Source: Microcoleus sp. bin38.metabat.b11b12b14.051 (GTDB taxonomy: Bacteria > Cyanobacteriota > Cyanobacteriia > Cyanobacteriales > Microcoleaceae). Taken from it: DNA of 37,417 bases. Shown piece by piece: positions 15,677 to 24,654 of the stretch. Location: the NCBI RefSeq assembly GCF_013299165.1, contig NZ_JAAFKD010000046.1, positions 1-37,417 of the forward strand. Direction: 5' to 3'. The notes below the pieces were generated by a model. It made no database searches. It saw only the letters and a program-made list of their open reading frames with translations, and had not been told where the DNA came from. The stretch's first letter is position 1, and each line of letters opens with the position of its first letter. The position numbers and the translations under genes are program-made.

Positions 15677-18600
15677 ATGATTAATTCGCGCTGCCAACAA
15701 GACACCGCCGCCGAACAAAACAAAAGTTCGCTGCAAACTCTCTCCCGGAGTCTCTCGATGTCTCAGGGGGAATTCTCCCTGATTTTGGTGCGGTGCAATT
15801 ACAGTGCGATGCGAGAGGAAACTGTACGTCAATTGCGCCAGGAGTCGGGGATTGAGATTCGAGAAATTGTCCTCCCCACATCTGTTAAAACTCTGTACAC
15901 GACGATAGAAACCGAACTTGGTGACAGCCAGCCCCAAGCTTTGATGGTGTTTGGATTAGAATCGGTAAGTGCAATCGATCGCGTTTTGACTTCTACCAAC
16001 TACGTCAGGGAAGAATTTCGGAATAATTTTCCCTTCCCCGTGGTGCTGTGGGTGACAGACACAATCTTAAAAAAACTAATTCGGTTAGTCACAGATATTG
16101 AGACTTGGACGACAAGTGTGGAATTTGTGCTGGGCCCAGACGAGTTGGTGGACTTTTTGGGCAAAAGTGGCGATCGCATTTTTACTCAAATTTTAGAAAG
16201 CGGCAATTGGCGTTTGAGTAATTGGGCCATTCTGGGAGCCAATTCTTTAACTGAATTAGAGTCTGCAAGGCAAGATTTGGAAACTTGTAACATCAGGTTA
16301 GAACCCGCGATAGACGCAAGCTTGCAATTTATTCAGGCCCGAAACGAGTATGCTTGTCACCGCATCGAAAAGGCTATTGAGTTATATCAAAACAGTCTCA
16401 ACTTTTGGAAATATCAAGTAGCATTTATCGGGCCGAAAACCGCATTTAGCGATTTGTTATTTACCGTTCACCCTGCACCAGTATTAGAGGGAATTCTCCT
16501 ATTCCACATCGGCCTTTGCTACCGCTTCCAAGCAGAACAGCACCGCAGCGGCAACCGTCCTTATTGGACTGAAGCTAAAAATTATTTTCAGGAATGTATC
16601 GATGTTTTGGAACGGGCCAGACAGCCGAATGCCGTCGGTATATTCATCAATCAACTCGGCGAAGTATTGCAGCATTTACAAGATTGGGATGCACTCTGGA
16701 ATTTAGCGATTAAAGCTCGGAGGTTACATGAAAATATGGAAAACTCAACAGTTAATTTGGCTCAAGATTACGGCTTTTTGGCTAAAGTAGCCTTAGAGCA
16801 AAAGAATTGGCAAGGGGCGAAAGAATGGGCTTTAGTGGCTCTAGACGCTCTCAACTCAAATTTAGAAGCGATGGGACACGGAGCGCCTGTAAAGTCGCAG
16901 CATCTAGGCTTGTACCTGTTAATTTTAGCAGAGGCTCAGAGCCAGTTGGGCGAGGTCGAGGAGGCGATCGCAAATTTAGAGCTCGCTCGCTCGGAAACTG
17001 AGCCTTGCTACAACCCGCAACTGTATTTGAGAGTTTTAGAAATGCTGCGAGGACTCTATTTTCAGCGGGGAGAATATCTCAAAGCCTTTCAAATTAAGCA
17101 AGATTATCGATCGGTAGAACATACGTATCGCTTCCGAGCTTTTATTGGAGCCGGAAAGTTGCAGCCGCACAGAGAAGCGATTAATCCCGCCGCCGAAACA
17201 GTTGTCGCCGCTCCTACTATCGCTGACGAAATTACTGCTTCTGGTAGAGAAGCAGACCTCAACCGCTTGATATACAGGATGAACAATACCCCCGACAAAC
17301 TGACAGTAATTTACGGTCAGTCTGGAGTTGGAAAAAGTTCGATTGTCACCGGAGGATTAGTACCGGCGCTCCAGCAAAAAAAGATAGAAATGCGAACGGT
17401 TTTGCCTGTAGTGCTGCAAGTTTACAACAACTGGCCGCGGGAATTGACCAGACAGTTATCTGGGGGGAAAGCTGAAATATTCAATCGCGAAAGTTCCGAT
17501 GCTTTACCGTCCAATGCTGCCGTAGATTTGACCGTATCCGGCGCAGTCAACGGCAATCTTGGTAATGGATTAAACGGCAGTCTCGCTGCGAATAGCTCCC
17601 CTAACGTTGAGCAATCGGAGCCTGTTGAAGTAATTCTCGAAAAACAGGCGATCGAATACGATAAAATCATTAAAGAGCTGCAAATAAATTCAGAACATCT
17701 AGTGACTGTTCTGATATTTGACCAGTTTGAAGAATTCTTTTTCGTGTGGAAAGAGCCTGCGGAAAGACAGATATTTTTTGATTTTTTGCGGAAATGCTTG
17801 ACAATCAAGTATTTAAAAGTAGTGCTGTCTTTGCGGGAAGATTACCTGTACTATTTGCTGGAATTTTCCCGACAAAAACACCAGACGGAATTTATCAATA
17901 ATGATATTTTGGCTGACATTCTCAGCAAAGATATTCTGTTTTATTTGGGAAATTTTTCCCAGGGCGATGCGCGATCGGTAATTCGCACGTTAACTGAACG
18001 ATCGCAGTTTTACTTAGAACCAGAGCTAATCGAAGAATTAGTCAAAGATTTAGCTGGAGAATGGGGAGAAGTTCGCCCCATCGAACTGCAACTTGTGGGC
18101 GCTCAACTCCAACAAGAGGATATTAGAACTTTAACTCAATATCAGGAACTCGGCAACAATCCGCAACAGAAATTAGTCGAAAGATTTGTCGAAGAAGTCA
18201 TCAAAGATTGCGGGCCAGAAAATGAAGTAGCAGCGCGCCGGGTTTTGTACTTTCTGACGGATGAAGATGAGATACGTCCCCTAAAAACTCGGGCTGAATT
18301 AGCTTCAGATTTAGCGATATTCGCAGAATCTGATAAATTAGATTTAGTCTTAGAATTGTTGGTCAAATCCGGTTTAGTTTTTCGGTGGACGGAACTACCG
18401 ACAGAGCTTTACCAGCTCGTTCATGACTATCTAGTTAGCTTCATCCGCCAGCAGCAGGAATTGGATAAAAAAGCAGAATTCGAGGAATTGCGAAAGCAAA
18501 ACCAAATTAACCGAGATGAAATTGAACAAATTCGCAAAGACAGAGAGCAAGATGCTTTGTTGTCGGAAGCCAGAGACAAACAGCACGAAGCAGAAGCTCA

Positions 18601-20878
18601 ACTTTTTCAAAGTCGGAGATGGCAATTGCGGGCGGCGATTCTAGGAGTGTTGGTACTCGGAGGTGTTTCTTGGATGGGATTCGAGCAAGCAAAATTAGCA
18701 GAAAGCGCGCGCCAAGAAGCAGAAACAAGTCGGACTGATGCTCTAAATTCTGCCTCGGAAGCTTTGGTGCTTTCTAATGAAAAAAATCAATTGGGAGTGT
18801 TAGAAAATAGTATTAAAATCGGTCGCGATTCTATCAAGAGTACAGCGCTACCTGTGGATACTAGAAATAAAATTGCTGAGAGACTCAGACAAGCAGTTTC
18901 TGGGGTGCAAGAAAGCAACCGTTTTGAGCAGCACAGCAAGTTTGTTTTGGATGTGACTGTCAGTCCCGACGGTAATTCTGTTGCTTCGGCAAGTACGGAC
19001 AAAACTGTTAAATTGTGGAGCAAGGAAGGTAAGTTATTAAAGACTTTCAAGCACGGCGATAGCGTGACGAGTGTTAGTTTTAGCCCGGATGGGAAAACGA
19101 TCGCGACTGGTGGCGCCGATCGCACAATTAAAATTTGGCAAGTGGATAACGACCAAAGTGCGATCGCCAGTTTAACAGGCCACAGGAAAATTGTTACCAG
19201 CGTCAGTTTCAGTCCCGACGGCAAAACCCTAGCTTCCGCGAGTCACGACAACACGATCAAAATCTGGAACCTAGAGACAAAAACATTGCTGCAAACCTTA
19301 ACCGGACACAAAGATTGGGTGCTCGGCGTCAGTTTCAGCCCCGACGGCAAAACAATTGCTTCTGCTAGCGTTGACAAAACTGTCAAACTTTGGAACCGAC
19401 AAGGTAAAACCCAGAAATTTCAAATCAAGCCCCAAACATTAACCAAACATTCCAATATTGTTTACAGCGTCAAGTTTAGTCCCAACAGCCAACAACTCGT
19501 CTCGGCAAGCGCCGACACCACAGCCAAAATTTGGAACATTAACGGTGAGGAAATCACAACTCTTAAAGGACACAATGATGCAGTTGTGAGCGCGAGTTTC
19601 AGTCGCGACGGCGAAAAGATTGTCACCGGCAGCGCCGACGATACGGTAAAAATTTGGAGTCGCAGCGGTACTTTGCTCAACACTTTTCGAGGACATCAAG
19701 ATGATGTGAGGGCAGTAACTTTCAACGGCGATGGCACGATTTCTTCCGCAAGTAAGGACAAAACGGTGAAAATTTGGCAGCCCAATAACACTCCGTTGAA
19801 CAAAATTTTATCGGGACATGAAGGCTGGGTTTATAAAGTCAGTTATAGTGCAGACGGTAAAATTATTGCTTCTGCTAGCCGCGACAACACGGTGAGGCTG
19901 TGGCGCCCTGACGGCAGTTTAATCAAAATCTTAGAAGGTCACAATGATTCTGTTACCTGGGCTGGATTTTCGCCTGACAATAAAACTGTTGCTTCTGCCA
20001 GCGATGACAAAACTGTGAAACTATGGAATTTTAACGGAAAACTGTTAGATACTCTGAAGCACAGCGGTATTGTTAGAAGTGTGAGTTTTAGTCCAGATGG
20101 CAAGATAATTGCTGCCGCTAGTGCCGATCGCAAATTGTACCTCTGGCGCTGGAACGGTGCGAAAGCAACTTTGCTTGCCAAACTCGATCACAGCAATCCT
20201 GTAATTAGCGTTAGTTTCAGCCCCGACGGCAAAACAATTGCTACTGCTACCGCTGCTGACGACAAGGCGAGCGCCAAGAAAACGGCTGTGGAAATGACAG
20301 GAGAAAAGAGAGTTTACCTGTGGCAATTTAATGGTACTTCAGCCAAGGTTGTGAAAACTCTCGACCACGGGGATAGGGTAAGAGATGTGAGTTTCAGTCC
20401 AGATGGCAAGACTGTTGCTGCTGCTTGTGCTGATAAAAAAGTTTATTTGTGGGCTGTTGACGGTAAGGCGGCAAATTTAACTGAAAAACTCGACCACAGC
20501 GATACTGTCGAAAGCGTGAGTTTCAGTCCTGACGGCAAGTTGATTGCGGCGGCGAGTGCAGGAAATACTGTTAAGCTGTGGAATTTTGACGGCAAGCAGG
20601 CGCTGCTTTCTAAAACTTTGGAATCGAGCGATCGGGTGTTGAGCGTTAGTTTTAGTTCGGACAGCAAAACTCTGGCTTTTGCTAGCAGGGATCGGACTGT
20701 CATTCTGTGGCCTTTGCAGAATTTGGAACTGAATAATATGATTGCTCGGAGTTGCGAGTGGTTGGGGGATTATTTGCAGAATGACCCAAATGTTGCTGAG
20801 GGCGATCGGCTGCTTTGTCTTGGGTTTGGGAAGCAGTCGTTAAATAAGGATCGCAAATTAAATAACTTACAATTTTAA
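15677..20878 (+). CDS. STAND ATPase with TPR-like region, membrane segment and 14 WD40 repeats
   Basis: A 1733-aa signalling protein. Residues 28-165 form an N-terminal domain with QALMVFGLES, then NYVREEFRNNFPFPVVLWV, seen in other cyanobacterial TPR and STAND proteins. Residues 220-500 are helical with TPR-like periodicity. The NTPase domain (about 515-950) is of the nSTAND1 type: Walker A GQSGVGKSS near 546-554, Walker B VLIFDQFEEFF near 678. A coiled coil (EFEELRKQNQINRDEIEQ) leads to one membrane helix near 987-1003 (AAILGVLVLGGVSWMGF). From 1085 to 1690 I count 14 WD40 units, enough for two seven-bladed propellers; unit 11 has an inserted loop (DDKASAKKTAVEMTGEK). STAND proteins are switches that oligomerise on a trigger; the propellers would be the sensor. 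ATG at 15677 or 15758 could be the start. No effector nuclease or protease domain is visible. Confidence 0.9.
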   Translation: MINSRCQQDTAAEQNKSSLQTLSRSLSMSQGEFSLILVRCNYSAMREETVRQLRQESGIEIREIVLPTSVKTLYTTIETELGDSQPQALMVFGLESVSAIDRVLTSTNYVREEFRNNFPFPVVLWVTDTILKKLIRLVTDIETWTTSVEFVLGPDELVDFLGKSGDRIFTQILESGNWRLSNWAILGANSLTELESARQDLETCNIRLEPAIDASLQFIQARNEYACHRIEKAIELYQNSLNFWKYQVAFIGPKTAFSDLLFTVHPAPVLEGILLFHIGLCYRFQAEQHRSGNRPYWTEAKNYFQECIDVLERARQPNAVGIFINQLGEVLQHLQDWDALWNLAIKARRLHENMENSTVNLAQDYGFLAKVALEQKNWQGAKEWALVALDALNSNLEAMGHGAPVKSQHLGLYLLILAEAQSQLGEVEEAIANLELARSETEPCYNPQLYLRVLEMLRGLYFQRGEYLKAFQIKQDYRSVEHTYRFRAFIGAGKLQPHREAINPAAETVVAAPTIADEITASGREADLNRLIYRMNNTPDKLTVIYGQSGVGKSSIVTGGLVPALQQKKIEMRTVLPVVLQVYNNWPRELTRQLSGGKAEIFNRESSDALPSNAAVDLTVSGAVNGNLGNGLNGSLAANSSPNVEQSEPVEVILEKQAIEYDKIIKELQINSEHLVTVLIFDQFEEFFFVWKEPAERQIFFDFLRKCLTIKYLKVVLSLREDYLYYLLEFSRQKHQTEFINNDILADILSKDILFYLGNFSQGDARSVIRTLTERSQFYLEPELIEELVKDLAGEWGEVRPIELQLVGAQLQQEDIRTLTQYQELGNNPQQKLVERFVEEVIKDCGPENEVAARRVLYFLTDEDEIRPLKTRAELASDLAIFAESDKLDLVLELLVKSGLVFRWTELPTELYQLVHDYLVSFIRQQQELDKKAEFEELRKQNQINRDEIEQIRKDREQDALLSEARDKQHEAEAQLFQSRRWQLRAAILGVLVLGGVSWMGFEQAKLAESARQEAETSRTDALNSASEALVLSNEKNQLGVLENSIKIGRDSIKSTALPVDTRNKIAERLRQAVSGVQESNRFEQHSKFVLDVTVSPDGNSVASASTDKTVKLWSKEGKLLKTFKHGDSVTSVSFSPDGKTIATGGADRTIKIWQVDNDQSAIASLTGHRKIVTSVSFSPDGKTLASASHDNTIKIWNLETKTLLQTLTGHKDWVLGVSFSPDGKTIASASVDKTVKLWNRQGKTQKFQIKPQTLTKHSNIVYSVKFSPNSQQLVSASADTTAKIWNINGEEITTLKGHNDAVVSASFSRDGEKIVTGSADDTVKIWSRSGTLLNTFRGHQDDVRAVTFNGDGTISSASKDKTVKIWQPNNTPLNKILSGHEGWVYKVSYSADGKIIASASRDNTVRLWRPDGSLIKILEGHNDSVTWAGFSPDNKTVASASDDKTVKLWNFNGKLLDTLKHSGIVRSVSFSPDGKIIAAASADRKLYLWRWNGAKATLLAKLDHSNPVISVSFSPDGKTIATATAADDKASAKKTAVEMTGEKRVYLWQFNGTSAKVVKTLDHGDRVRDVSFSPDGKTVAAACADKKVYLWAVDGKAANLTEKLDHSDTVESVSFSPDGKLIAAASAGNTVKLWNFDGKQALLSKTLESSDRVLSVSFSSDSKTLAFASRDRTVILWPLQNLELNNMIARSCEWLGDYLQNDPNVAEGDRLLCLGFGKQSLNKDRKLNNLQF

Positions 20879-20894
20879 TTGTTATTGTGGGGTG

Positions 20895-20923
20895 TCCCGC
20901 CCGCCCTTGTGAGAGGGGCGGGA
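20895..20923 (+). terminator. GC-rich hairpin after the STAND gene
   Basis: TCCCGCCC at 20895-20902 pairs with GGGCGGGA at 20916-20923 around a 13-nt loop, 16 bp past the stop codon. No T-run follows. A second GGCGCCCACCCCACCGCCC stretch lies just behind. Confidence 0.5.
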
Positions 20924-21018
20924 TCTGGCGCCCACCCCACCGCCCTTGTGCAAGTTATTAAATTTTCATTCCTAATCAGAAGTAAACCAGGTTTGTAAAA
21001 TAAGAGGAAATAAACCAG

Positions 21019-21331
21019 GTTTGTAGTGAGGACTTTAGTCCTTTCTTTTGGAATGAATAAGGACTGAAGTCCTCACTACGAACCTGGAGTAAGAAGGACT
21101 GAAGTCCTCACTACGAACCTGGAGTAAGAAGGACTGAAGTCCTCACTACTAACCTGGAGTAAGAAGGACTGAAGTCCTCACTACTAACCTGGAGTAAGAA
21201 GGACTGAAGTCCTCACTACGAACCTGGAGTAAGAAGGACTGAAGTCCTCACTACGAACCTGGAGTAAGAAGGACTGAAGTCCTCACTACGAACCTGGAGT
21301 AAGAAGGACTGAAGTCCTCACTACGAACTAA
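21019..21331. repeat. Hairpin array C: one full hairpin plus 35-bp right-arm copies
   Basis: A complete hairpin (GGTTTGTAGTGAGGACTTTA on the left, loop TTTCTTTTGGAATGAATA) is followed by eight copies of the right arm only, GGACTGAAGTCCTCACTAC, spaced by ACCTGGAGTAAGAA with a 35-bp period (21061-21331). Copies three and four read ACTAACC where the others read ACGAACC, suggesting that they were duplicated together. The array fills most of the 575-bp gap before the molybdopterin gene; the remainder (21332-21453) should hold its promoter. Confidence 0.92.
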
Positions 21332-21453
21332 GAGTTTAATTGCGATTAAAACATCTATCTATTGACTAATTTTTTGTGCTGTAAGTTTGCGGTAAATTAT
21401 AGTAATAAACTTAACTGTACATCAACTCGCAATTAAAACAAAAGGTAAACCGT

Positions 21454-23727
21454 ATGGACACCAACTCCCAAAATATCCAACCCGTTCCGCCATTTAGCGA
21501 GAAGAATGAGGAAACGCCAGACATCGGCGGCGGTTTGCCCATAATTGAATATTGGGCAGAGCATACTTTGTCGCCGGAAGGCCCGAAACTTTGGAAGACT
21601 TTGTTGCACAAAAGTGCTTGTTTGTCCTGTTCTTGGGGCACTGGCGGCCAGAAAGGAGGTTTTACTAATGAAGAGGGCGAAAAACTTCAGCGCTGCATGA
21701 AAAGTGTTGAAGCAATCTCGGCTGAAATTAAACCTGCTGTCAAGGCTCACTATTTTGAACAGCACAGTATTGCAGAACTCCAGCGATTAACTTCTAGGGA
21801 AGCAGACAGGCTGGGAAGGTTGAGTTATCCGATGATTTTGCGGGCTGGTTCGTCTCATTACGATCGCATTTCTTGGCAAGAAGTCTATGAAATTGCCGAG
21901 GCTGCGTTTCGCAAAACCCCCGAACGAGTGGCATCTTACAGTTCTGGTCGCTCTTCTAACGAGGCGGCTTTTTTGCTGCAATTGTTGATGAGGGCGATCG
22001 GTTCTAACAACTTAGCAGATTGTTCGGATCTCTGCCACGCTCCCTCGACAACCGGGCTAAACGAAATGTTCGGCACCCGCACCTCGGTAGTGAGTCTAGA
22101 AAACTTGAAGCAAGCAGATTGCGTCGTGCTCGCGGGTAGCAATTCTGCCTACAACCATCCCCGCTTGATGAACGAGTTGATTAAAATTCGCGACAAAGGC
22201 GGTAAAATAATTGTCATCAATCCGGTGATGGAAATCGGGTTAGTAAAATTTGGTTCCCCGGCATTTCCCGTCAAGTCGCTCATCCCAGGTTCCGATATTT
22301 CCTCGCTGTACTTGCAACCAATTCCCGGCAGCGATACTGCGCTATTGGTCGGCATTCAAAAGTCGGTAATCGAACAAGGATTGCTAGACGAAACATACTT
22401 GCAAGCCCACACTGAAGGCTGGGAAGCAGTAGTGGAACACGCCCGCGAAACCGACTGGGAAACTATTACTACAACTTGCGGAGTTTCCCAAGCAGAAATT
22501 GAGGCAGCCGCCAAAATCATCGGTAGTTCCAAGCGGGTTGTCTTCGGTTGGGCGATGGGAATTACCCAACAAAAAAATGGCGTAGATAATGTTTTTAGCA
22601 TCGCCAACACTGCTTTGATGACGGGAAATGTCGGCAAAGAAGGGGCGGGATTAATGCCCGTGAGAGGACATTCCAACGTCCAAGGATTCGGCTCTATGGG
22701 CGTGACTGTGGAGCTGAAAAAAGAAATCCAACATACTCTCGAACAGTTATTGGGGCGTCCCCTGAGCGCTGTTAAAGGTTACAATACTCGATCGCTCATT
22801 GAAGCAGCAGATGCAGGCAAAGTCGATACCCTAATCTGTTTGGGCGGCAACTTGTACGGCGCGAACCCGGATTCAACTGAAGCCAAACGCGCTTTAGGCA
22901 AGATAGAAACTATTATTTACCTCGCAACCAAACCAAATTTAGGACATTTTAGCGGATTGGCAAAGCACAATACAATTGTGCTACCGGTGCTAAATCGCTT
23001 TGAAAATCCCTATAAAACAACCGTAGAATCAGGCAATAACTTTGTGCGTTTCAATGATGAAGGAGAAACTCATCTCACAGATTCTGATTTGATTCCCGAA
23101 GTCCATTTCTTCACAGAATTGGCAGCCAGAATTCACGGCACTTATCCGGTAGACTGGCGCCAGCTTCAAGATACCAAGTACGTGCGGCAATTGATTGCCA
23201 AAACCATTCCCGGGTTTGAAAAAATGGCAACAATTGATGAAACAAAAGAGGAATTCACCATCAGCGGGCGGATTTTTAACGAGCCGAAATTTCCCACTGA
23301 TTCCGGCAAAGCCAAAATGTTTGTGGCGCCTTTACCAGTGCTAAAATTACCGGAAATCCAAGACTTTGGTGGCTCGGAATCGGTGCGCGGTTTAGTTGTG
23401 GCATTGATGACGGGGCGCAGCTATTCTCAGCACAATACTGTGGTTTACCAAATTGATGACAAATACCGGGGAATTCCGCACCGCAACTGCATCTTGATGA
23501 ATCGCACCGATGCAGAAAGCGCGGGTTTGCAACAACATCAGCGGGTGACGGTACAGGGAAACGTGGGAAAAATGGAAAATGTCGAGGTGATTTACGGGGC
23601 GGTTCGTGAAGGTGCTGCTTTGATGTTTTATCCTGAAGTTAATGTCATTTTTCACCCGGAGATTGAAGAGCGATCCGGCACACCTGCTTACAAACGCGTA
23701 CCTGCTTTAGTCTATGCAGAAGCATAA
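21454..23727 (+). CDS. FdhF/YdeP-family molybdopterin oxidoreductase
   Basis: A 757-aa enzyme of the molybdopterin-guanine-dinucleotide family, normal in length for YdeP-like proteins. The N terminus has a CLSCSWGTGGQKGGF segment (Cys56, Cys59) in place of the four-Cys Fe-S motif of formate dehydrogenases. Further family features are SSGRSSNEAAFLLQLL, LADCSDLCHAPSTTGL, CVVLAGSNSAYNHPRLMN, MTGNVGKEGAGLMPVRGHSNVQG, and the C-terminal MTGRSYSQHNT...NRTDAESAGL dinucleotide-binding domain. Relatives are linked to formate metabolism and acid resistance in enterobacteria, but the substrate is unproven. No signal peptide, so cytoplasmic. It is convergent with a glycosyltransferase gene; its last ~14 codons are present a second time 150 bp downstream. 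Confidence 0.92.
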   Translation: MDTNSQNIQPVPPFSEKNEETPDIGGGLPIIEYWAEHTLSPEGPKLWKTLLHKSACLSCSWGTGGQKGGFTNEEGEKLQRCMKSVEAISAEIKPAVKAHYFEQHSIAELQRLTSREADRLGRLSYPMILRAGSSHYDRISWQEVYEIAEAAFRKTPERVASYSSGRSSNEAAFLLQLLMRAIGSNNLADCSDLCHAPSTTGLNEMFGTRTSVVSLENLKQADCVVLAGSNSAYNHPRLMNELIKIRDKGGKIIVINPVMEIGLVKFGSPAFPVKSLIPGSDISSLYLQPIPGSDTALLVGIQKSVIEQGLLDETYLQAHTEGWEAVVEHARETDWETITTTCGVSQAEIEAAAKIIGSSKRVVFGWAMGITQQKNGVDNVFSIANTALMTGNVGKEGAGLMPVRGHSNVQGFGSMGVTVELKKEIQHTLEQLLGRPLSAVKGYNTRSLIEAADAGKVDTLICLGGNLYGANPDSTEAKRALGKIETIIYLATKPNLGHFSGLAKHNTIVLPVLNRFENPYKTTVESGNNFVRFNDEGETHLTDSDLIPEVHFFTELAARIHGTYPVDWRQLQDTKYVRQLIAKTIPGFEKMATIDETKEEFTISGRIFNEPKFPTDSGKAKMFVAPLPVLKLPEIQDFGGSESVRGLVVALMTGRSYSQHNTVVYQIDDKYRGIPHRNCILMNRTDAESAGLQQHQRVTVQGNVGKMENVEVIYGAVREGAALMFYPEVNVIFHPEIEERSGTPAYKRVPALVYAEA

Positions 23728-23985
23728 GGTTTAGCAATCAAGCAAGGTTCGTAGTAAACGTAGGGTGCGTCAGCTATGATTATTTTCGGAAAAAACCAAC
23801 AATCTCAGGCTGACGCACCCCCGGAATTAATGGTGCTACTTACAAACGCGTACCGGCTTTAGTCTATGCAGAAAAATGAGGTTTAGCAAAAAAGGTTTGT
23901 AGCAAACGTAGGGTGCGTCAGCCTGAGATTATTTTCGGAACAAACGAACAATCTCAGGCTGACGCACCCCCGGAATTAATGGTGC
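23686..23985 (+). repeat. Tandem duplication carrying the 3' end of the molybdopterin gene
   Basis: The segment beginning at about 23686 (last 14 codons and stop of the oxidoreductase gene, then GTAAACGTAGGGTGCGTCAG and its complement GGCTGACGCACCC) is repeated about 150 bp further on. The second copy, 23836-23889, still encodes TYKRVPALVYAEK and a TGA stop, and is a dead gene fragment. The two copies differ by small indels, so the event is not recent. Confidence 0.85.
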
Positions 23986-24654
23986 GTCAGCCTGAGACTT
24001 TTCATGCTGATTGCAAATCTCAAATCTGACGCACCCTACTACTAATTTGTGTGAATACAAAATCGGGGATTAACTGTTGATTTGCAAAGCAAACGTAGGG
24101 TGCGTCAGCCTGAGATTATTTTCGGAACAAACGAACAATCTCAGGCTGACGCACCCCCGGAATTAATGGTGCGTCAGCCTGAGACTTTTCATGCTGATTG
24201 CAAATCTCAAATCTGACGCACCCTACTACTAATTTGTGTGAATACAAAATCGGGGATTAACTGTTGATTTGCAAAGCAAACGTAGGGTGCGTCAGCCTGA
24301 GATTATTTTCGGAACAAACGAACAATCTCAGGCTGACGCACCCCCGGAATTAATGGTGCGTCAGCCTGAGACTTTTCATGCTGATTGCAAATCTCAAATC
24401 TGACGCACCCTACTACTAATTTGTGTGAATACAAAATCGGGGATTAACTGTTGATTTGCAAAGCAAACGTAGGGTGCGTCAGCCTGAGATTATTTTCGGA
24501 ACAAACGAACAATCTCAGGCTGACGCACCCCCGGAATTAATGGTGCGTCAGCCTGAGACTTTTCATGCTGATTGCAAATCTCAAATCTGACGCACCCTAC
24601 TACTAATTTGTGTGAATACAAAATCGGGGATTAACTATTGATTTGCAAAGCTCT
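23907..24654. repeat. Four 187-bp tandem units carrying the 3' end of the glycosyltransferase gene
   Basis: Units start at 23907, 24094, 24281 and 24468 and are almost identical. Each has two hairpins: GTGCGTCAGCCTGAGATT with AATCTCAGGCTGACGCACC, and GTGCGTCAGCCTGAGACTTT with AAATCTGACGCACCCTAC. Each ends with GGGGATTAACTGTTGATTTG and CAAAGC, which on the minus strand reads ALQINS-stop, the exact C terminus of the glycosyltransferase. The last unit contains the true gene end (with AAT in place of AAC). The array therefore grew by copying the gene end along with the spacer. Confidence 0.92.

Noticed and set aside
18787..20703. Several antisense frames opposite the WD40 region, with repeated PSGLKLTL motifs
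   Set aside because: The repetition is the complement of the FSPDGK motif of the sense-strand WD40 units.
15677..20878. Calling the STAND protein an Avs-type anti-phage gene
   Set aside because: It lacks a visible nuclease, protease or other effector domain, and it has a membrane helix; the evidence supports only a STAND-type switch.
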